NCBI GenBank assembly: GCA_965276665.1
Contig: OZ255620.1
Coordinates: forward strand, 3,596,001 to 3,660,000
Direction of reading: 5' to 3'
Origin: CAWGJC01 sp965276665
Lineage (GTDB): Bacteria; Pseudomonadota; Alphaproteobacteria; Acetobacterales; Acetobacteraceae
Length of the DNA stretch: 64,000 bases
The first letter of the stretch is position 1, and every line of letters starts with the position of its first letter. This document shows, piece by piece, positions 21,842 through 30,004 of this stretch. The translations under genes and the position numbers were made by a program. The notes beneath the pieces are model-generated. The model was not told the origin of the DNA. It searched no databases and saw only the letters and a list, made by a program, of their open reading frames with translations.

Positions 21842-22809
21842 CAGCCGCCTCCCATCGCCACTTCGGCGCGCCGCCCGAGCCGCCACTGGATGACCGTGAA
21901 CACGAGGATGAGCATGTAGAGCGCGATCCCCATGGCGCTCGCATACCCCATCTCGGACGAATTGAAGGCCGAGTTGAAGATATACTGGACAAGGACGGTG
22001 GTGGAGAAGCCTGGGCCGCCGCCGGTCATGACATAGACCAGGTCGAAGACGTGGAAGGAATAGATTACGTTGATGATAAGCAGAAGGAAGGTGGCGGGCT
22101 GCAGGAGCGGCCAGGTGATACGACGGAATTGCTGCAACGCGCTGGCGCCGTCGATCACGGCCGCCTCGTAATAGGTGCGCGGAATCGACTGAAGCGCCGC
22201 AAGATAGACGATCATGCAGAAGCCGATGCGCAGCCAGAGCGTGGAGAGAATGAGGGACGGCATCGCCCAGTAAGGCGAGGAAAGCCAGTTGACGCGCGGT
22301 AGATGCAGTGCCTCGAGGATCGCGTTGATGACGCCGTAATTGTCGTTGAACAGCCAGGACGCGATCACGCCGGTGGCGACGCCCGACACGACAACGGGCG
22401 CGAAATAGATGCTCCGCATGACCGTGCGGCCCGGCACGCGCCGGTTGAGCCCGATCGCGACGAGCAGTCCGAGCGCTATGCTCGTCGGCACCGATCCGCA
22501 AGCGTAGAGAAAAGTATGGCCAAGCGCCAACCAGAAGAGCGGGTCGCCGATGAGCCGGGTATAGTTGGCCACGCCAATGAAGCTTGCGCCGCCTACCAGA
22601 TCCCAATCGTGCAGGCTGATGAAGCCGGCATAACCGAGCGGGAAGAGCATGAAGATGCCGAACAGGATAACGTTCGGCGCGATGAAGGCGTAGGGGGCCA
22701 ATCCCTGCGGGAGGCGGCGGGGCCGGCGCGGGCGGGAAGCGGCCGGAATCCGCGTCTGGGCGGGAAGCCGCAGGGCGACGGGGCTCGTGCTCCGTGGCCA
22801 GACGTTCAT
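21841..22809 (-). CDS. Carbohydrate ABC transporter permease, MalF/UgpA type
   Basis: A 322 aa inner-membrane permease. After a basic, proline-rich N-terminal tail of about 35 residues comes APYAFIAPNVILFGIFMLFPL, the common first helix of this family. The EAA motif is YYEAAVIDGASALQQFRRITWPLL (about 217-240), and the FDLVYVMTGGGP segment is typical. It starts three bases after the binding-protein stop and overlaps the next permease by one base, so the whole set is one transcript. Confidence 0.92.
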   Translation of the reverse strand: MNVWPRSTSPVALRLPAQTRIPAASRPRRPRRLPQGLAPYAFIAPNVILFGIFMLFPLGYAGFISLHDWDLVGGASFIGVANYTRLIGDPLFWLALGHTFLYACGSVPTSIALGLLVAIGLNRRVPGRTVMRSIYFAPVVVSGVATGVIASWLFNDNYGVINAILEALHLPRVNWLSSPYWAMPSLILSTLWLRIGFCMIVYLAALQSIPRTYYEAAVIDGASALQQFRRITWPLLQPATFLLLIINVIYSFHVFDLVYVMTGGGPGFSTTVLVQYIFNSAFNSSEMGYASAMGIALYMLILVFTVIQWRLGRRAEVAMGGG

Positions 22810-22812
22810 GAC

Positions 22813-24120
22813 TCAGGCGCTCATGATGGTGCGAATGGCGGCATCGATGTTCTTCGCCGTCGTCTCCGGCTCCTGTCCGGAGGTGAAGGCGAGGTCGAGC
22901 TGATCCGCCATTCGCTGATTGATGCGCGACCAGACCGGCATCCCGACCGTCTGGGCAAGGTTCTCGGGAATCGTCGTCGCCTGCTCGACGAAGATGCGCA
23001 TCGCATCCGGACGGTACGCGTAAGGCAGCGTCTCATGCGTCAGTGCGGTGCGCACAGGCAGCAAGGCACCGTCCTTCGCGAACTCGCGCATGGATTGCTC
23101 GCTCGCGAGGAACTGCAGGAAATCGGCCGCGCGTTCCGGCGCCTTGCAGTCGCGCGATATGGCGATCGCGTTTCCGCCCATGTCCGACGCCATGGCGACG
23201 TCGCGGGGCATGAAGGTGACGTTCCAGGGTACCTGCGCATTGTCACGCAGGAAGGAAAGATGCCAGTCGCCGCCGAGATACATGCCGAGCGTGCCGTTCG
23301 CGAACAGGTTCTGCGGCTGCTCGTGGCTCTTCACCGACGTCGAGGCTGGCGACAGTCCCTCCTTGAAGAAGGATTGTGTCCACGCGATCGTCTCGATGCC
23401 GAGCTTGCTGCCGATCTCAGGCGTCTTGAAGTCCGCGCCGAACACCGTCCCGCCATGCTGGTAGAGGAAGGGCAGCCAGCGATACGCGTTCGAATCCTGC
23501 CATATCATCGCGGTGGCGTAGGGCAGGCCGCCATCCTTCTTGATCCTGCGCGCCACATCCGTGTATTCGGCCCAGCTCCAGCTCTTGTCGAGGCTCGTCG
23601 GCGGCGTGATCTTCAGCTTGTCGAACAGCGCGGTATTGTAGAACAGCGCGATCGTATCGGTGTGATACGGCATGGCGAAAACCTTGCCGTTGCTGCTCAC
23701 CGCGTGCCAGATCGCGGGAACGAAGGCCGAACCGTAACCGGGCGGCAAGAATTGCGCGAGATCGACGACGGTGCGGCCATTGGCATAACGCCCGACCTGC
23801 TGATACTGCATGCGGAACATGTCCGGCGCCTGCCGCCCGGCGAGGCGCGTGTCGATCTGCTGGTAGAACTGGCCGAACGGCGTCACTTCCAGCTTGATCG
23901 CGACATCCGGATGCAGCTGCTCGTAGCGCGCGATGACATTGCGATGCGCCATCTCCGATGTCTTGTCGCCCCAGATCGCGAGCGTCAGCGCCGTCTTCTC
24001 CTGCGCGCGCGCGCCACGCGGCACGGCTGGCGCCAATCCCGCGGCCAGGCCGAGCTTCAGCACATGCCGCCGTCCAGCCTCCATTCTCCGGTGAATCGGA
24101 GCCCATTCTTTCCTGGCCAT
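22813..24120 (-). CDS. Carbohydrate ABC transporter substrate-binding protein, family 1
   Basis: A 435 aa periplasmic binding protein, paralogous to the one at 16314-17621 and of identical length. The signal region (RRHVLKLGLAAGLAPAVPRGARAQ) has the twin-arginine look. LTLAIWGDKTSEMAHRNVIARY starts the mature domain. ATG at 24120 (MARKEW) follows GGGAGA; the frame begins seven codons earlier at 24141. It is the first transport gene of the minus-strand operon, directly after the LacI regulator, and works with the two permeases downstream. Confidence 0.92.
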   Translation of the reverse strand: MARKEWAPIHRRMEAGRRHVLKLGLAAGLAPAVPRGARAQEKTALTLAIWGDKTSEMAHRNVIARYEQLHPDVAIKLEVTPFGQFYQQIDTRLAGRQAPDMFRMQYQQVGRYANGRTVVDLAQFLPPGYGSAFVPAIWHAVSSNGKVFAMPYHTDTIALFYNTALFDKLKITPPTSLDKSWSWAEYTDVARRIKKDGGLPYATAMIWQDSNAYRWLPFLYQHGGTVFGADFKTPEIGSKLGIETIAWTQSFFKEGLSPASTSVKSHEQPQNLFANGTLGMYLGGDWHLSFLRDNAQVPWNVTFMPRDVAMASDMGGNAIAISRDCKAPERAADFLQFLASEQSMREFAKDGALLPVRTALTHETLPYAYRPDAMRIFVEQATTIPENLAQTVGMPVWSRINQRMADQLDLAFTSGQEPETTAKNIDAAIRTIMSA

Positions 24121-24173
24121 TTTCTCTCCCTTTCTGCGCATGCCTTCTTGTCGGACATGCGGTGGTCATCAGC

Positions 24174-25226
24174 TCATGAGTGTCGCGTCTTCCCTGCGCC
24201 ACAGGATTGCCGCACGACGAGCGTGACGGGTACCGTCTGGTTCATCGCCGTGATCGGCTCGCCGTCCAGCAGCGCGAAGAGCAGCGCGATGGTGAAGCGG
24301 TTCCGCTGGTGCGACACGGTGGTCAGTTCCGGCGCGCTGAACCCGGCGGCGGCCGTATTGTCGAAGCCGACGACGGCAAGGTCATCGGGCACGCGCCGTT
24401 CGGCCTGCATCGCGCCATGCAGCACGCCGAATGCGAGCTGGTCATTATAGGTGAAGATCGCGGTCGGGCGGCGATCATGCTCTTGCAACAGCGCAAGCGC
24501 CGCGGCCGAGCCGCCGGCCAGCGCGTTGTCGGTTTCCACGATCAGCCGGTCATCGTCGGGCAGCCCGGCTTCATGAAGGGCACGGCGATACCCCGCGTAT
24601 CGGCCGTCGCGTGCTCCGCGCTGCGTGACAAAGGCGATACGGCGATGCCCGAGCCCGATCAGATGGTTCGTGGCGAGGCGGCCGCCAGCCTCGAGATCGA
24701 TCGAGATGCTCGGAACCGGCGGTTCCGGGCCCATTTGCTGCAGCATGACGCAAGGAATGGCGCGTCGGACCAGCTCGCCGAGTGCCGGTCGGTTGCCTGG
24801 ATGATGCGCCGCCAGCACGACCGCATCCGCACTTCCCGCCAGCACGCGACCGATTGCCGCCTTCTCTTCGGCCGCGTCGCGGGCAATCGCCAGGCTGACC
24901 GCGAAGCCCCGCGTCGCGGCCGCATCCTGGATCGCCCCCGCGGCCTCGACGAAGAAGGGATTGGACAGGGCGGGGATGATCATATTGATCATGCCGGAAC
25001 TTCGGCGTCGCAGCGTACGCGCCGCGTGATTAGGCACATACCCCAGCGCTGCGGCCGCCGAGATGACGCGGCGCTGGGTTTCGGCCGCGACGCGCAGTTG
25101 GTCCCCGCGGCCGCCGAGCACGAGCGAAACCGTCGGCTGGGATACGCCTGCGGCCCTCGCGACATCGCGGCTGGTGGCCGCTGAACGTCGCGCGCAAGAG
25201 CCCAAGCTTCGATCCCTCGTAATCAT
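24174..25226 (-). CDS. LacI family transcriptional regulator
   Basis: A 350 aa repressor-type regulator. The helix-turn-helix lies at about residues 18-37 (SRDVARAAGVSQPTVSLVLGG), followed by the hinge helix (YVPNHAARTLRRRSSG) and a periplasmic-binding-like sugar sensor domain (IIPALSNPFF, DLAVVGFDNTAAAGFSAPELTTVSH). The C-terminal motifs are intact. It lies 53 bases upstream of the binding-protein gene on the same strand and should control the GH4/ABC operon in response to a sugar. A palindrome just upstream of its start is a candidate self-binding site. Confidence 0.93.
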   Translation of the reverse strand: MITRDRSLGSCARRSAATSRDVARAAGVSQPTVSLVLGGRGDQLRVAAETQRRVISAAAALGYVPNHAARTLRRRSSGMINMIIPALSNPFFVEAAGAIQDAAATRGFAVSLAIARDAAEEKAAIGRVLAGSADAVVLAAHHPGNRPALGELVRRAIPCVMLQQMGPEPPVPSISIDLEAGGRLATNHLIGLGHRRIAFVTQRGARDGRYAGYRRALHEAGLPDDDRLIVETDNALAGGSAAALALLQEHDRRPTAIFTYNDQLAFGVLHGAMQAERRVPDDLAVVGFDNTAAAGFSAPELTTVSHQRNRFTIALLFALLDGEPITAMNQTVPVTLVVRQSCGAGKTRHS

Positions 25227-25242
25227 ACGATGCTAAATCCTA

Positions 25243-25257
25243 TTAGCCGCCAGCTAA
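25243..25257. promoter_or_regulatory. Candidate LacI-type operator
   Basis: TTAGCCGCCAGCTAA has perfect 5-base arms (TTAGC and GCTAA) around a 5-base centre, 17 bases upstream of the regulator's start codon. The odd-length centre is not the classical LacI pattern, so the assignment is tentative. Confidence 0.4.
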
Positions 25258-25368
25258 CACGACCTCGCCGCTGCTCGTCAAGGGCCGCCAGGGGGAGCGC
25301 TTGGCAGGGCGCTGTGAAGTTGGCGGAGCTGGCCAGCCGCGCGCGGCGGCCCACGGCCGCTCACGGTT

Positions 25369-25590
25369 CCGGAGGTCACGCGCGAGCTCGACATTCCGCG
25401 CGGTACGGCCTTCGATCGGTTCATGGAACGATCCGGCTACCTGGCACGCGTCCCGGAGGCGAGCGATTTCCAGCTTGGACGCCGCGTGCTTACTCTTGGT
25501 TTTCAGTATCTCCACTCACTCGACATTGTTGAGATCGGGCGGCCATTGCTCCAGGATTTGCGTGACACGACATCCAACAGAGCCCGCAGA
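25369..25590 (+). pseudogene. IclR family regulator remnant
   Basis: One frame reads EVTRELDIPRGTAFDRFMERSGYL, then DFQLGRRVLTLGFQYLHSLD and IVEIGRPLLQDLRDTT. These match the recognition helix, wing and start of the effector-binding domain of IclR regulators (which usually read RxTAFRLLxTLEExGYL, then FRLGPRVLxLG). The first half of the helix-turn-helix domain and the whole ligand-binding domain (about 170 residues) are missing. No plausible start codon with a ribosome site is seen. It is a fossil regulator lying between the carbohydrate locus and the acyl-CoA operon. Confidence 0.72.
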
Positions 25591-25635
25591 GCTTCCACGT
25601 TCCACACGGCCGCTTTTGACAGTATGCCGTCCCGC

Positions 25636-26049
25636 TCAGATGCGCGGCCCGTCGGCCGGCGAGAACACCGGCATGCGAAACTCGGAATCGCTCGCCGCCA
25701 AGAACTCGACCTGCACCGCCAGCCCTGGCCGCAGCGCCCCGGGGTCACAGCCGGTCACGTTGGTGAGCAGGCGCACGCCCTCGGCCAGTTCGACCAGCGC
25801 CACGACGTACGGCACTGCCGCCTCGACGGAAGGGTGCGGGGCGCGGCGAATCACCGACATGGCGTAGATGGTGCCGCGGCCCGAGACGCGGCGCCAGTCC
25901 GGTGGCGTCCGGCAGGCCATGCATGTCGGCGTGCCGGGCCAGTTCCAGCTGTCGCATCCCGCGCAGTACGGCAGGCGCAGTTCGCCGGCCGCTGCGGCCT
26001 TCCAGAACGGAGCCGTTTCAGCCGAGAATGACGGTGCGGCGTAGTTCAT
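25636..26049 (-). CDS. DUF35 OB-fold zinc-ribbon protein, partner of thiolase-like enzyme
   Basis: A 137 aa protein with the rubredoxin-like zinc ribbon of the DUF35 family (CAGC and CMAC, about residues 29-46) followed by the OB-fold acyl-CoA-associated domain (GRGTIYAMSVIRRAPHP, VPYVVALVELAEGVRLLTNV). DUF35 proteins form complexes with SCP2-type thiolase-like enzymes, and in steroid side-chain breakdown they make the aldolase active. Its start overlaps the thiolase stop by one base (TGATG), supporting a stoichiometric complex. It is the last gene of the long minus-strand operon. Confidence 0.9.
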   Translation of the reverse strand: MNYAAPSFSAETAPFWKAAAAGELRLPYCAGCDSWNWPGTPTCMACRTPPDWRRVSGRGTIYAMSVIRRAPHPSVEAAVPYVVALVELAEGVRLLTNVTGCDPGALRPGLAVQVEFLAASDSEFRMPVFSPADGPRI

Positions 26050-27218
26050 CAGGCATCCCTCCGAGCGAGGATGGCGACGGCGTGGTTGGCAAACACTCCG
26101 CCCATTCCATGCACGAGGGCATGGCCGCAATCCGAGACCTGCCGCTCCCCGCCGGCCTGACGCAGTTGGACGATGGCCTCGATGACGTTGCCCATGCCGC
26201 CTGCGCGGGCCGGATGCCCGTGCGACAACAGGCCGCCATGGGTGTTGACCGGCAACCCGCCCGACAAGCCAAAACGGCCGGATTCGAATAGGGCTGCCGC
26301 CTCGCCGCGTGGCGCCAGGCCCATGTCTTCCATGTTCATGGCCAGTGCGACGGTGAAGCAGTCGTAGATCAAGGCCACGTCGATGTCCGACCGCGCGACG
26401 CCGGCGCGGGCCAGCGCCCGATCCAGCGCCTGCCCCGCATCGAACCGGTCCAGCGACGCCGCCTTGGACAGATGCAGCTGAGAACCGGCCGACCCCACTC
26501 CCGCCAGCACGATGTCGGGCCAAGGATTTCCGGCGGCATCTGCCGCGGTCAGCACGAGCGCTCCGCCGCCGTCGGATACCGGGGCACAATCCAGCAGACG
26601 GAGCGGGTCGGCGATCGATCGCGAGGCCGTGTAGGCTTCGTGCGTGAGCGGCGCACGCATGTGCGCGTTGGGATGCCGCGCCGCCATCTCGCGGCAATGC
26701 CGCGCGACGGGCCAGAACATGTCGGGCCGGCCGCCATGGAGATGGAGGTAACGCGAGGCCACCAGCGCGAACATGGACGGCACGCTGGGCGCGTACGGCA
26801 CCTCGAACTCCGGATGCACCGGGCCGACCTGCGCCAGTTGCGACACGTAGCGGTCGCGGGTGACGCCGGTGAGAGGCAGATCGGCCGCGACCACCACCGC
26901 GGTCCGGCCGCGCCCGGCCTGCAGCATCTCCTGCGCGGCCTGCATCATCAGCACGGGCGCGCCGCCCCCCGCCTCGAACGAGATGCAGGTCTCCGGTGCA
27001 ATTCCCAGCCGTTCGCCCAGGGCTGCGGCGTGGATCAGATAGGGGTCCGACCGCGGCTCGACCGTCAGCAGCACGTCCACGTCAGCCAGCCCGAGTTTCG
27101 CGTCGGCCAGAGCCTCCAGCACCAACGCCTCGTGCAGCGCCATCGTGCTCGGCCAGCTGCCCTTGCCCTGCGGCAGCTCCGCGATGCCGCGGATGGCGAC
27201 CCGCTCACATCTCGGCAA
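26049..27218 (-). CDS. Thiolase-like protein, SCP2/Ltp2 type (no nucleophilic cysteine)
   Basis: About 389 aa with the thiolase fold of the lipid-transfer (SCP2) subgroup. The usual nucleophile segment CxSG is replaced by SFEAGGGAPVLMM, and the second catalytic Cys region reads LVHGMGG; the His motif HGHPARAGGMGN is kept. Loss of both cysteines with retention of the His is typical of Ltp2-like retro-aldolases that split beta-hydroxyacyl-CoA esters, and such enzymes pair with DUF35 proteins like its neighbour. I chose TTG at 27218 because GGAGAAG precedes it and it gives the usual N-terminus; ATG at 27254 or 27245 is possible but overlaps the upstream gene further. Confidence 0.85.
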   Translation of the reverse strand: MPRCERVAIRGIAELPQGKGSWPSTMALHEALVLEALADAKLGLADVDVLLTVEPRSDPYLIHAAALGERLGIAPETCISFEAGGGAPVLMMQAAQEMLQAGRGRTAVVVAADLPLTGVTRDRYVSQLAQVGPVHPEFEVPYAPSVPSMFALVASRYLHLHGGRPDMFWPVARHCREMAARHPNAHMRAPLTHEAYTASRSIADPLRLLDCAPVSDGGGALVLTAADAAGNPWPDIVLAGVGSAGSQLHLSKAASLDRFDAGQALDRALARAGVARSDIDVALIYDCFTVALAMNMEDMGLAPRGEAAALFESGRFGLSGGLPVNTHGGLLSHGHPARAGGMGNVIEAIVQLRQAGGERQVSDCGHALVHGMGGVFANHAVAILARRDA

Positions 27219-28041
27219 ATTTCTTCTCCAGATGGTCCAAGCCATAGAATTCAAGCGCCTTGGCCACGCGGTCCCGGTCAGGTGCGGCGTGGAAGAAGCC
27301 GCGCCGGCTCTGCATCATGCCGCTGGTCCGTCGCAGGTCGACGGCCAGTTCCGCCATCTTGAACACCGCGCTCAGACCGTCCATGACCGTCGCGCCACCG
27401 ATCTGGCTCACGCCCGCCCGGGCAAGCAGCAGGTTCAGCGGCATCTCGCCGGGAATGATCACATCGGCGCCATGTTCCCTCGCGAGCGCCTCACCCGAAG
27501 CGATGACGCGCTGAACCACCTCGTCGCGCTTCGATGGATCTCCGTGCCCCCCGACGACTTCGTTGAACGTGACGCCGGCGGGCCGGATGCCCGCGAAGGA
27601 CTCCGCGAGGCCCCACTCGCGGATGCGCTGCGGCCAGAACTCCGCACGTTCGACGTTGAAGAACAGCAAGCCGAACCGGCGGCCGTACATGCCGGCCAGC
27701 CGGAACACCGCGTCGCCGTAGCCGACGATAGGGATGTCTACCAGCGTCCGCATCTCGCGGATCATCGGGCTGGGCATGCTGCCGAGCACCATCGCGTCGT
27801 AACCCTGCTTCTCCGCCTGCAGCGCCGCCGCGACCCACTGATTCGAATGCAGCCAATAAAGGTAGTCGAAGGCGATGTCGGGGCCGGGGTAGTTGGCCGG
27901 GAACGATCCCGGAATGAAACCGTGCAGCACCACCTCCGTCCCGTCCCGCACCACGCTGTCGATGCGCTCGCGCATCGCCGTCTCGTAGCCGGGAAGATCA
28001 CTTAGGACCGTCATGCTCTGGTGCCAGAGGCGCATGCCCAT
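27205..28041 (-). CDS. Asp/Glu/hydantoin racemase superfamily protein, cysteine-free
   Basis: A 278 aa protein resembling the Asp/Glu racemase, maleate isomerase and arylmalonate decarboxylase superfamily (MTVLSDLPGYETAM, GYDAMVLGSMPSP, VDIPIVGYGDAVFRLAGMYG, GADVIIPGEMPLNLLL). These enzymes use one or two cysteines, one in each half. Here the first site reads VLGSM and the second IIPGEM, and there is not a single cysteine in the whole protein. It therefore cannot use the standard thiol chemistry and may be a divergent enzyme or binding protein. It overlaps the thiolase-like gene by 14 bases and follows the ABC transporter in the same transcript. Confidence 0.75.
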   Translation of the reverse strand: MGMRLWHQSMTVLSDLPGYETAMRERIDSVVRDGTEVVLHGFIPGSFPANYPGPDIAFDYLYWLHSNQWVAAALQAEKQGYDAMVLGSMPSPMIREMRTLVDIPIVGYGDAVFRLAGMYGRRFGLLFFNVERAEFWPQRIREWGLAESFAGIRPAGVTFNEVVGGHGDPSKRDEVVQRVIASGEALAREHGADVIIPGEMPLNLLLARAGVSQIGGATVMDGLSAVFKMAELAVDLRRTSGMMQSRRGFFHAAPDRDRVAKALEFYGLDHLEKKFAEM

Positions 28042-28068
28042 GGGCGGGAACTCCTTTTGTCGTGCTGG

Positions 28069-29124
28069 TCAGAGCCGGGGCGGCATGGCGGCGATCTTCG
28101 TCTTGTCCACGTCGTTCGCGGTCTTCAGGAACTGGTCGGTGAAGTAGCGATCGGCCGGCAGCTTCTGCGAGAGCTGGCCGAGTTGCGCCAAGGTATCGCG
28201 CGCAAGCGCCACCGCGCCCGGCGTGACGGCGCCGAATTCGCCCATGGTCGCCAGCGTGTAGCTTGAGATCTGGTGGTTCAGCACGGCGACGTCGCCGGCC
28301 ATGGCTTTCGCCGCGTCATATGGCGGCTTGCTCTCCGGATACAGCTTCCATTGCAGCCGTACCGCGTCCTCTGGATGCGCCTGACAGTAGACGCTGGCTT
28401 CCACGATGCCGCGCAGCAGCTTCTCCACAAGGTCCGGATCGCGGTCGATGGTCCGCTGGGCCACGATCAGGCCCTGCACGAACGAGAGCTTCTGCAGGAT
28501 AGGCGCGGCGTTGAGCCGCTTCAGCTTGATCCCGAGCGTCTCGAACCGGTCATAGTCAGCCTCGACCAGTTGCAGCGCGTCCACCTGATGCTTCACCAGC
28601 GCCGCCGCCGCACTGGCGCCGTCGCCGGTGGCGACGAGGTGGATATCGTCCGAGGCAATGCCGTAGCTGCCCATGATCGCCCTGATCCACAGCGCGTTGG
28701 TCGAGGCGATCCCCGTCACGCCGATGGTCTTTCCCTTCAATCCGGCGATGTCGGTGATCGGCGAGTCGGCTAGCACGACGGGATAGAACAGATTCCGGCC
28801 ATAGACGCTTGCGACGATCTTGATGGGCGCGCCCTTGTTGATCAGCTCCATCGCGGCCGGCAGGCCGGTGAACGTCATCTGCACCCGCCCGGCGATAAGC
28901 TGCTGCAAGGCCGGCCCGGCGCCCTGTGCGCCCTCGATGTCGACGTCCAGGCCTTGCGATTCCCAAAATCCCATCTCCTTCGGCACCGCGAAGATCGGCG
29001 CCGTGGAAACGGGGATCTGCGGCACGCCGTAATTGATCGTGACGGCCCGGAGACCTGCGGCATGCGCCCGGCCGATCAGTCCCGCCGCCGCCGCGGCAGG
29101 GAGCAATGTGCGTCGTGTCAGCAT
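28069..29124 (-). CDS. ABC transporter substrate-binding protein, TauA/SsuA (NMT1) family
   Basis: A 351 aa periplasmic binding protein with an N-terminal signal (MLTRRTLLPAAAAAGLIGRAHAAG, cleavage near AHA). NMT1/TauA features are APIFAVPKEMGFWESQGLDVDI, GRVQMTFTGLPAAMELINKG and GLKGKTIGVTGI. The family takes up sulfonates, nitriles, aromatic acids and pyrimidines. Here the genes for the permease and ATPase lie directly upstream in the same operon as acyl-CoA enzymes, so a carboxylic acid ligand is likely. The substrate cannot be named from sequence. Confidence 0.9.
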   Translation of the reverse strand: MLTRRTLLPAAAAAGLIGRAHAAGLRAVTINYGVPQIPVSTAPIFAVPKEMGFWESQGLDVDIEGAQGAGPALQQLIAGRVQMTFTGLPAAMELINKGAPIKIVASVYGRNLFYPVVLADSPITDIAGLKGKTIGVTGIASTNALWIRAIMGSYGIASDDIHLVATGDGASAAAALVKHQVDALQLVEADYDRFETLGIKLKRLNAAPILQKLSFVQGLIVAQRTIDRDPDLVEKLLRGIVEASVYCQAHPEDAVRLQWKLYPESKPPYDAAKAMAGDVAVLNHQISSYTLATMGEFGAVTPGAVALARDTLAQLGQLSQKLPADRYFTDQFLKTANDVDKTKIAAMPPRL

Positions 29125-29154
29125 CGTTCTTCCCTATCTGCTTATGGGTTGGGG

Positions 29155-29988
29155 TCAGACCCGCTCGGGGCGGCTGCGCGCGTCCGTCTGTGCCCAAAAC
29201 AGCGTCCGGCGCCGGATCCAGGCCACGAACCGGTGCAGAACGATTCCGTACACCGCCAACAGCACGAGCAGCGCGAAGGAGCCGGACGTGTCCACGTTCA
29301 TGTTCATCGCCATCATCCAATAGCCGAGGCCGGCCTTGGATCCGACGAACTCGCCGACGATCGCGCCCAGCAGCGAATAGATCCCCGCCAGCTCCAGCCC
29401 TGCCAGAAAGAACGGCATCGCATAGGGGATGCGGACATGCCACAGCACCTGCAAGGGCGGCGCGTCCAGCGCGCGCATCAGCTTCAGCCGCCCGGGATCC
29501 GCCGCCTTCAGGCCCTGGACGCAGTTGATGAGCATCGGAAAGAACGCCAGCAGCGCCGCGAGCACGATCTTCGAGCTCAGCCCGTAGCCGAACCAGATCA
29601 CGATCAGCGGCGCGATCGCGACCTTCGGCATCGACTGCAGCCCCGCGAAGTAGGGATACATCACCCGTTCGCAGGTCGGCGACTCCACGATCATCACCGC
29701 GAAGACCAGCCCGGCGACAACGGCGAGGCCGAAGCCCGCCAGCGATTCCAGCAACGTCACGCCCGCGTTGGGCAACAGCAGGTCGCCCCGGAACATCTCG
29801 AACAACGACATCGCGACGGAGGACGGCGGCGGGACGATGAAGACCGGCACGTCGAACACCGTCACCGCCGCCTGCCACAACGCAAGCAGCGCGACGGCAG
29901 ACAAAGGCAGCTGCAGCGCCTGCCAAAGGTTGCGGCCCGTCCGCGCGCTCTTGGCCGGCGTTGCGAACTCTCCCACCAGTTCGGACAT
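29155..29988 (-). CDS. ABC transporter permease, TauC/SsuC family
   Basis: A 277 aa inner-membrane protein with six predicted helices. Characteristic segments are LLESLAGFGLAVVAGLVFAVMI, GLQSMPKVAIAPLIVIWFGYG, the EAA-like loop KLMRALDAPPLQVLWHVRIP, and LGAIVGEFVGSKAGLGYWMM. It sits 16 bases after the ATPase gene and 30 bases before the binding-protein gene, making a complete TauABC-type importer. Confidence 0.93.
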   Translation of the reverse strand: MSELVGEFATPAKSARTGRNLWQALQLPLSAVALLALWQAAVTVFDVPVFIVPPPSSVAMSLFEMFRGDLLLPNAGVTLLESLAGFGLAVVAGLVFAVMIVESPTCERVMYPYFAGLQSMPKVAIAPLIVIWFGYGLSSKIVLAALLAFFPMLINCVQGLKAADPGRLKLMRALDAPPLQVLWHVRIPYAMPFFLAGLELAGIYSLLGAIVGEFVGSKAGLGYWMMAMNMNVDTSGSFALLVLLAVYGIVLHRFVAWIRRRTLFWAQTDARSRPERV

Positions 29989-30004
29989 GGTCCTCTCTCC
30001 TTTC

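Noticed and set aside
21023..22606. A 527-codon minus frame covering both sugar permeases
   Set aside because: Its first part is an out-of-frame reading of the first permease; the real second permease starts at 21841.
22303..24450. A 715-codon plus-strand frame
   Set aside because: Antisense shadow of the sugar permease, binding protein and LacI genes.
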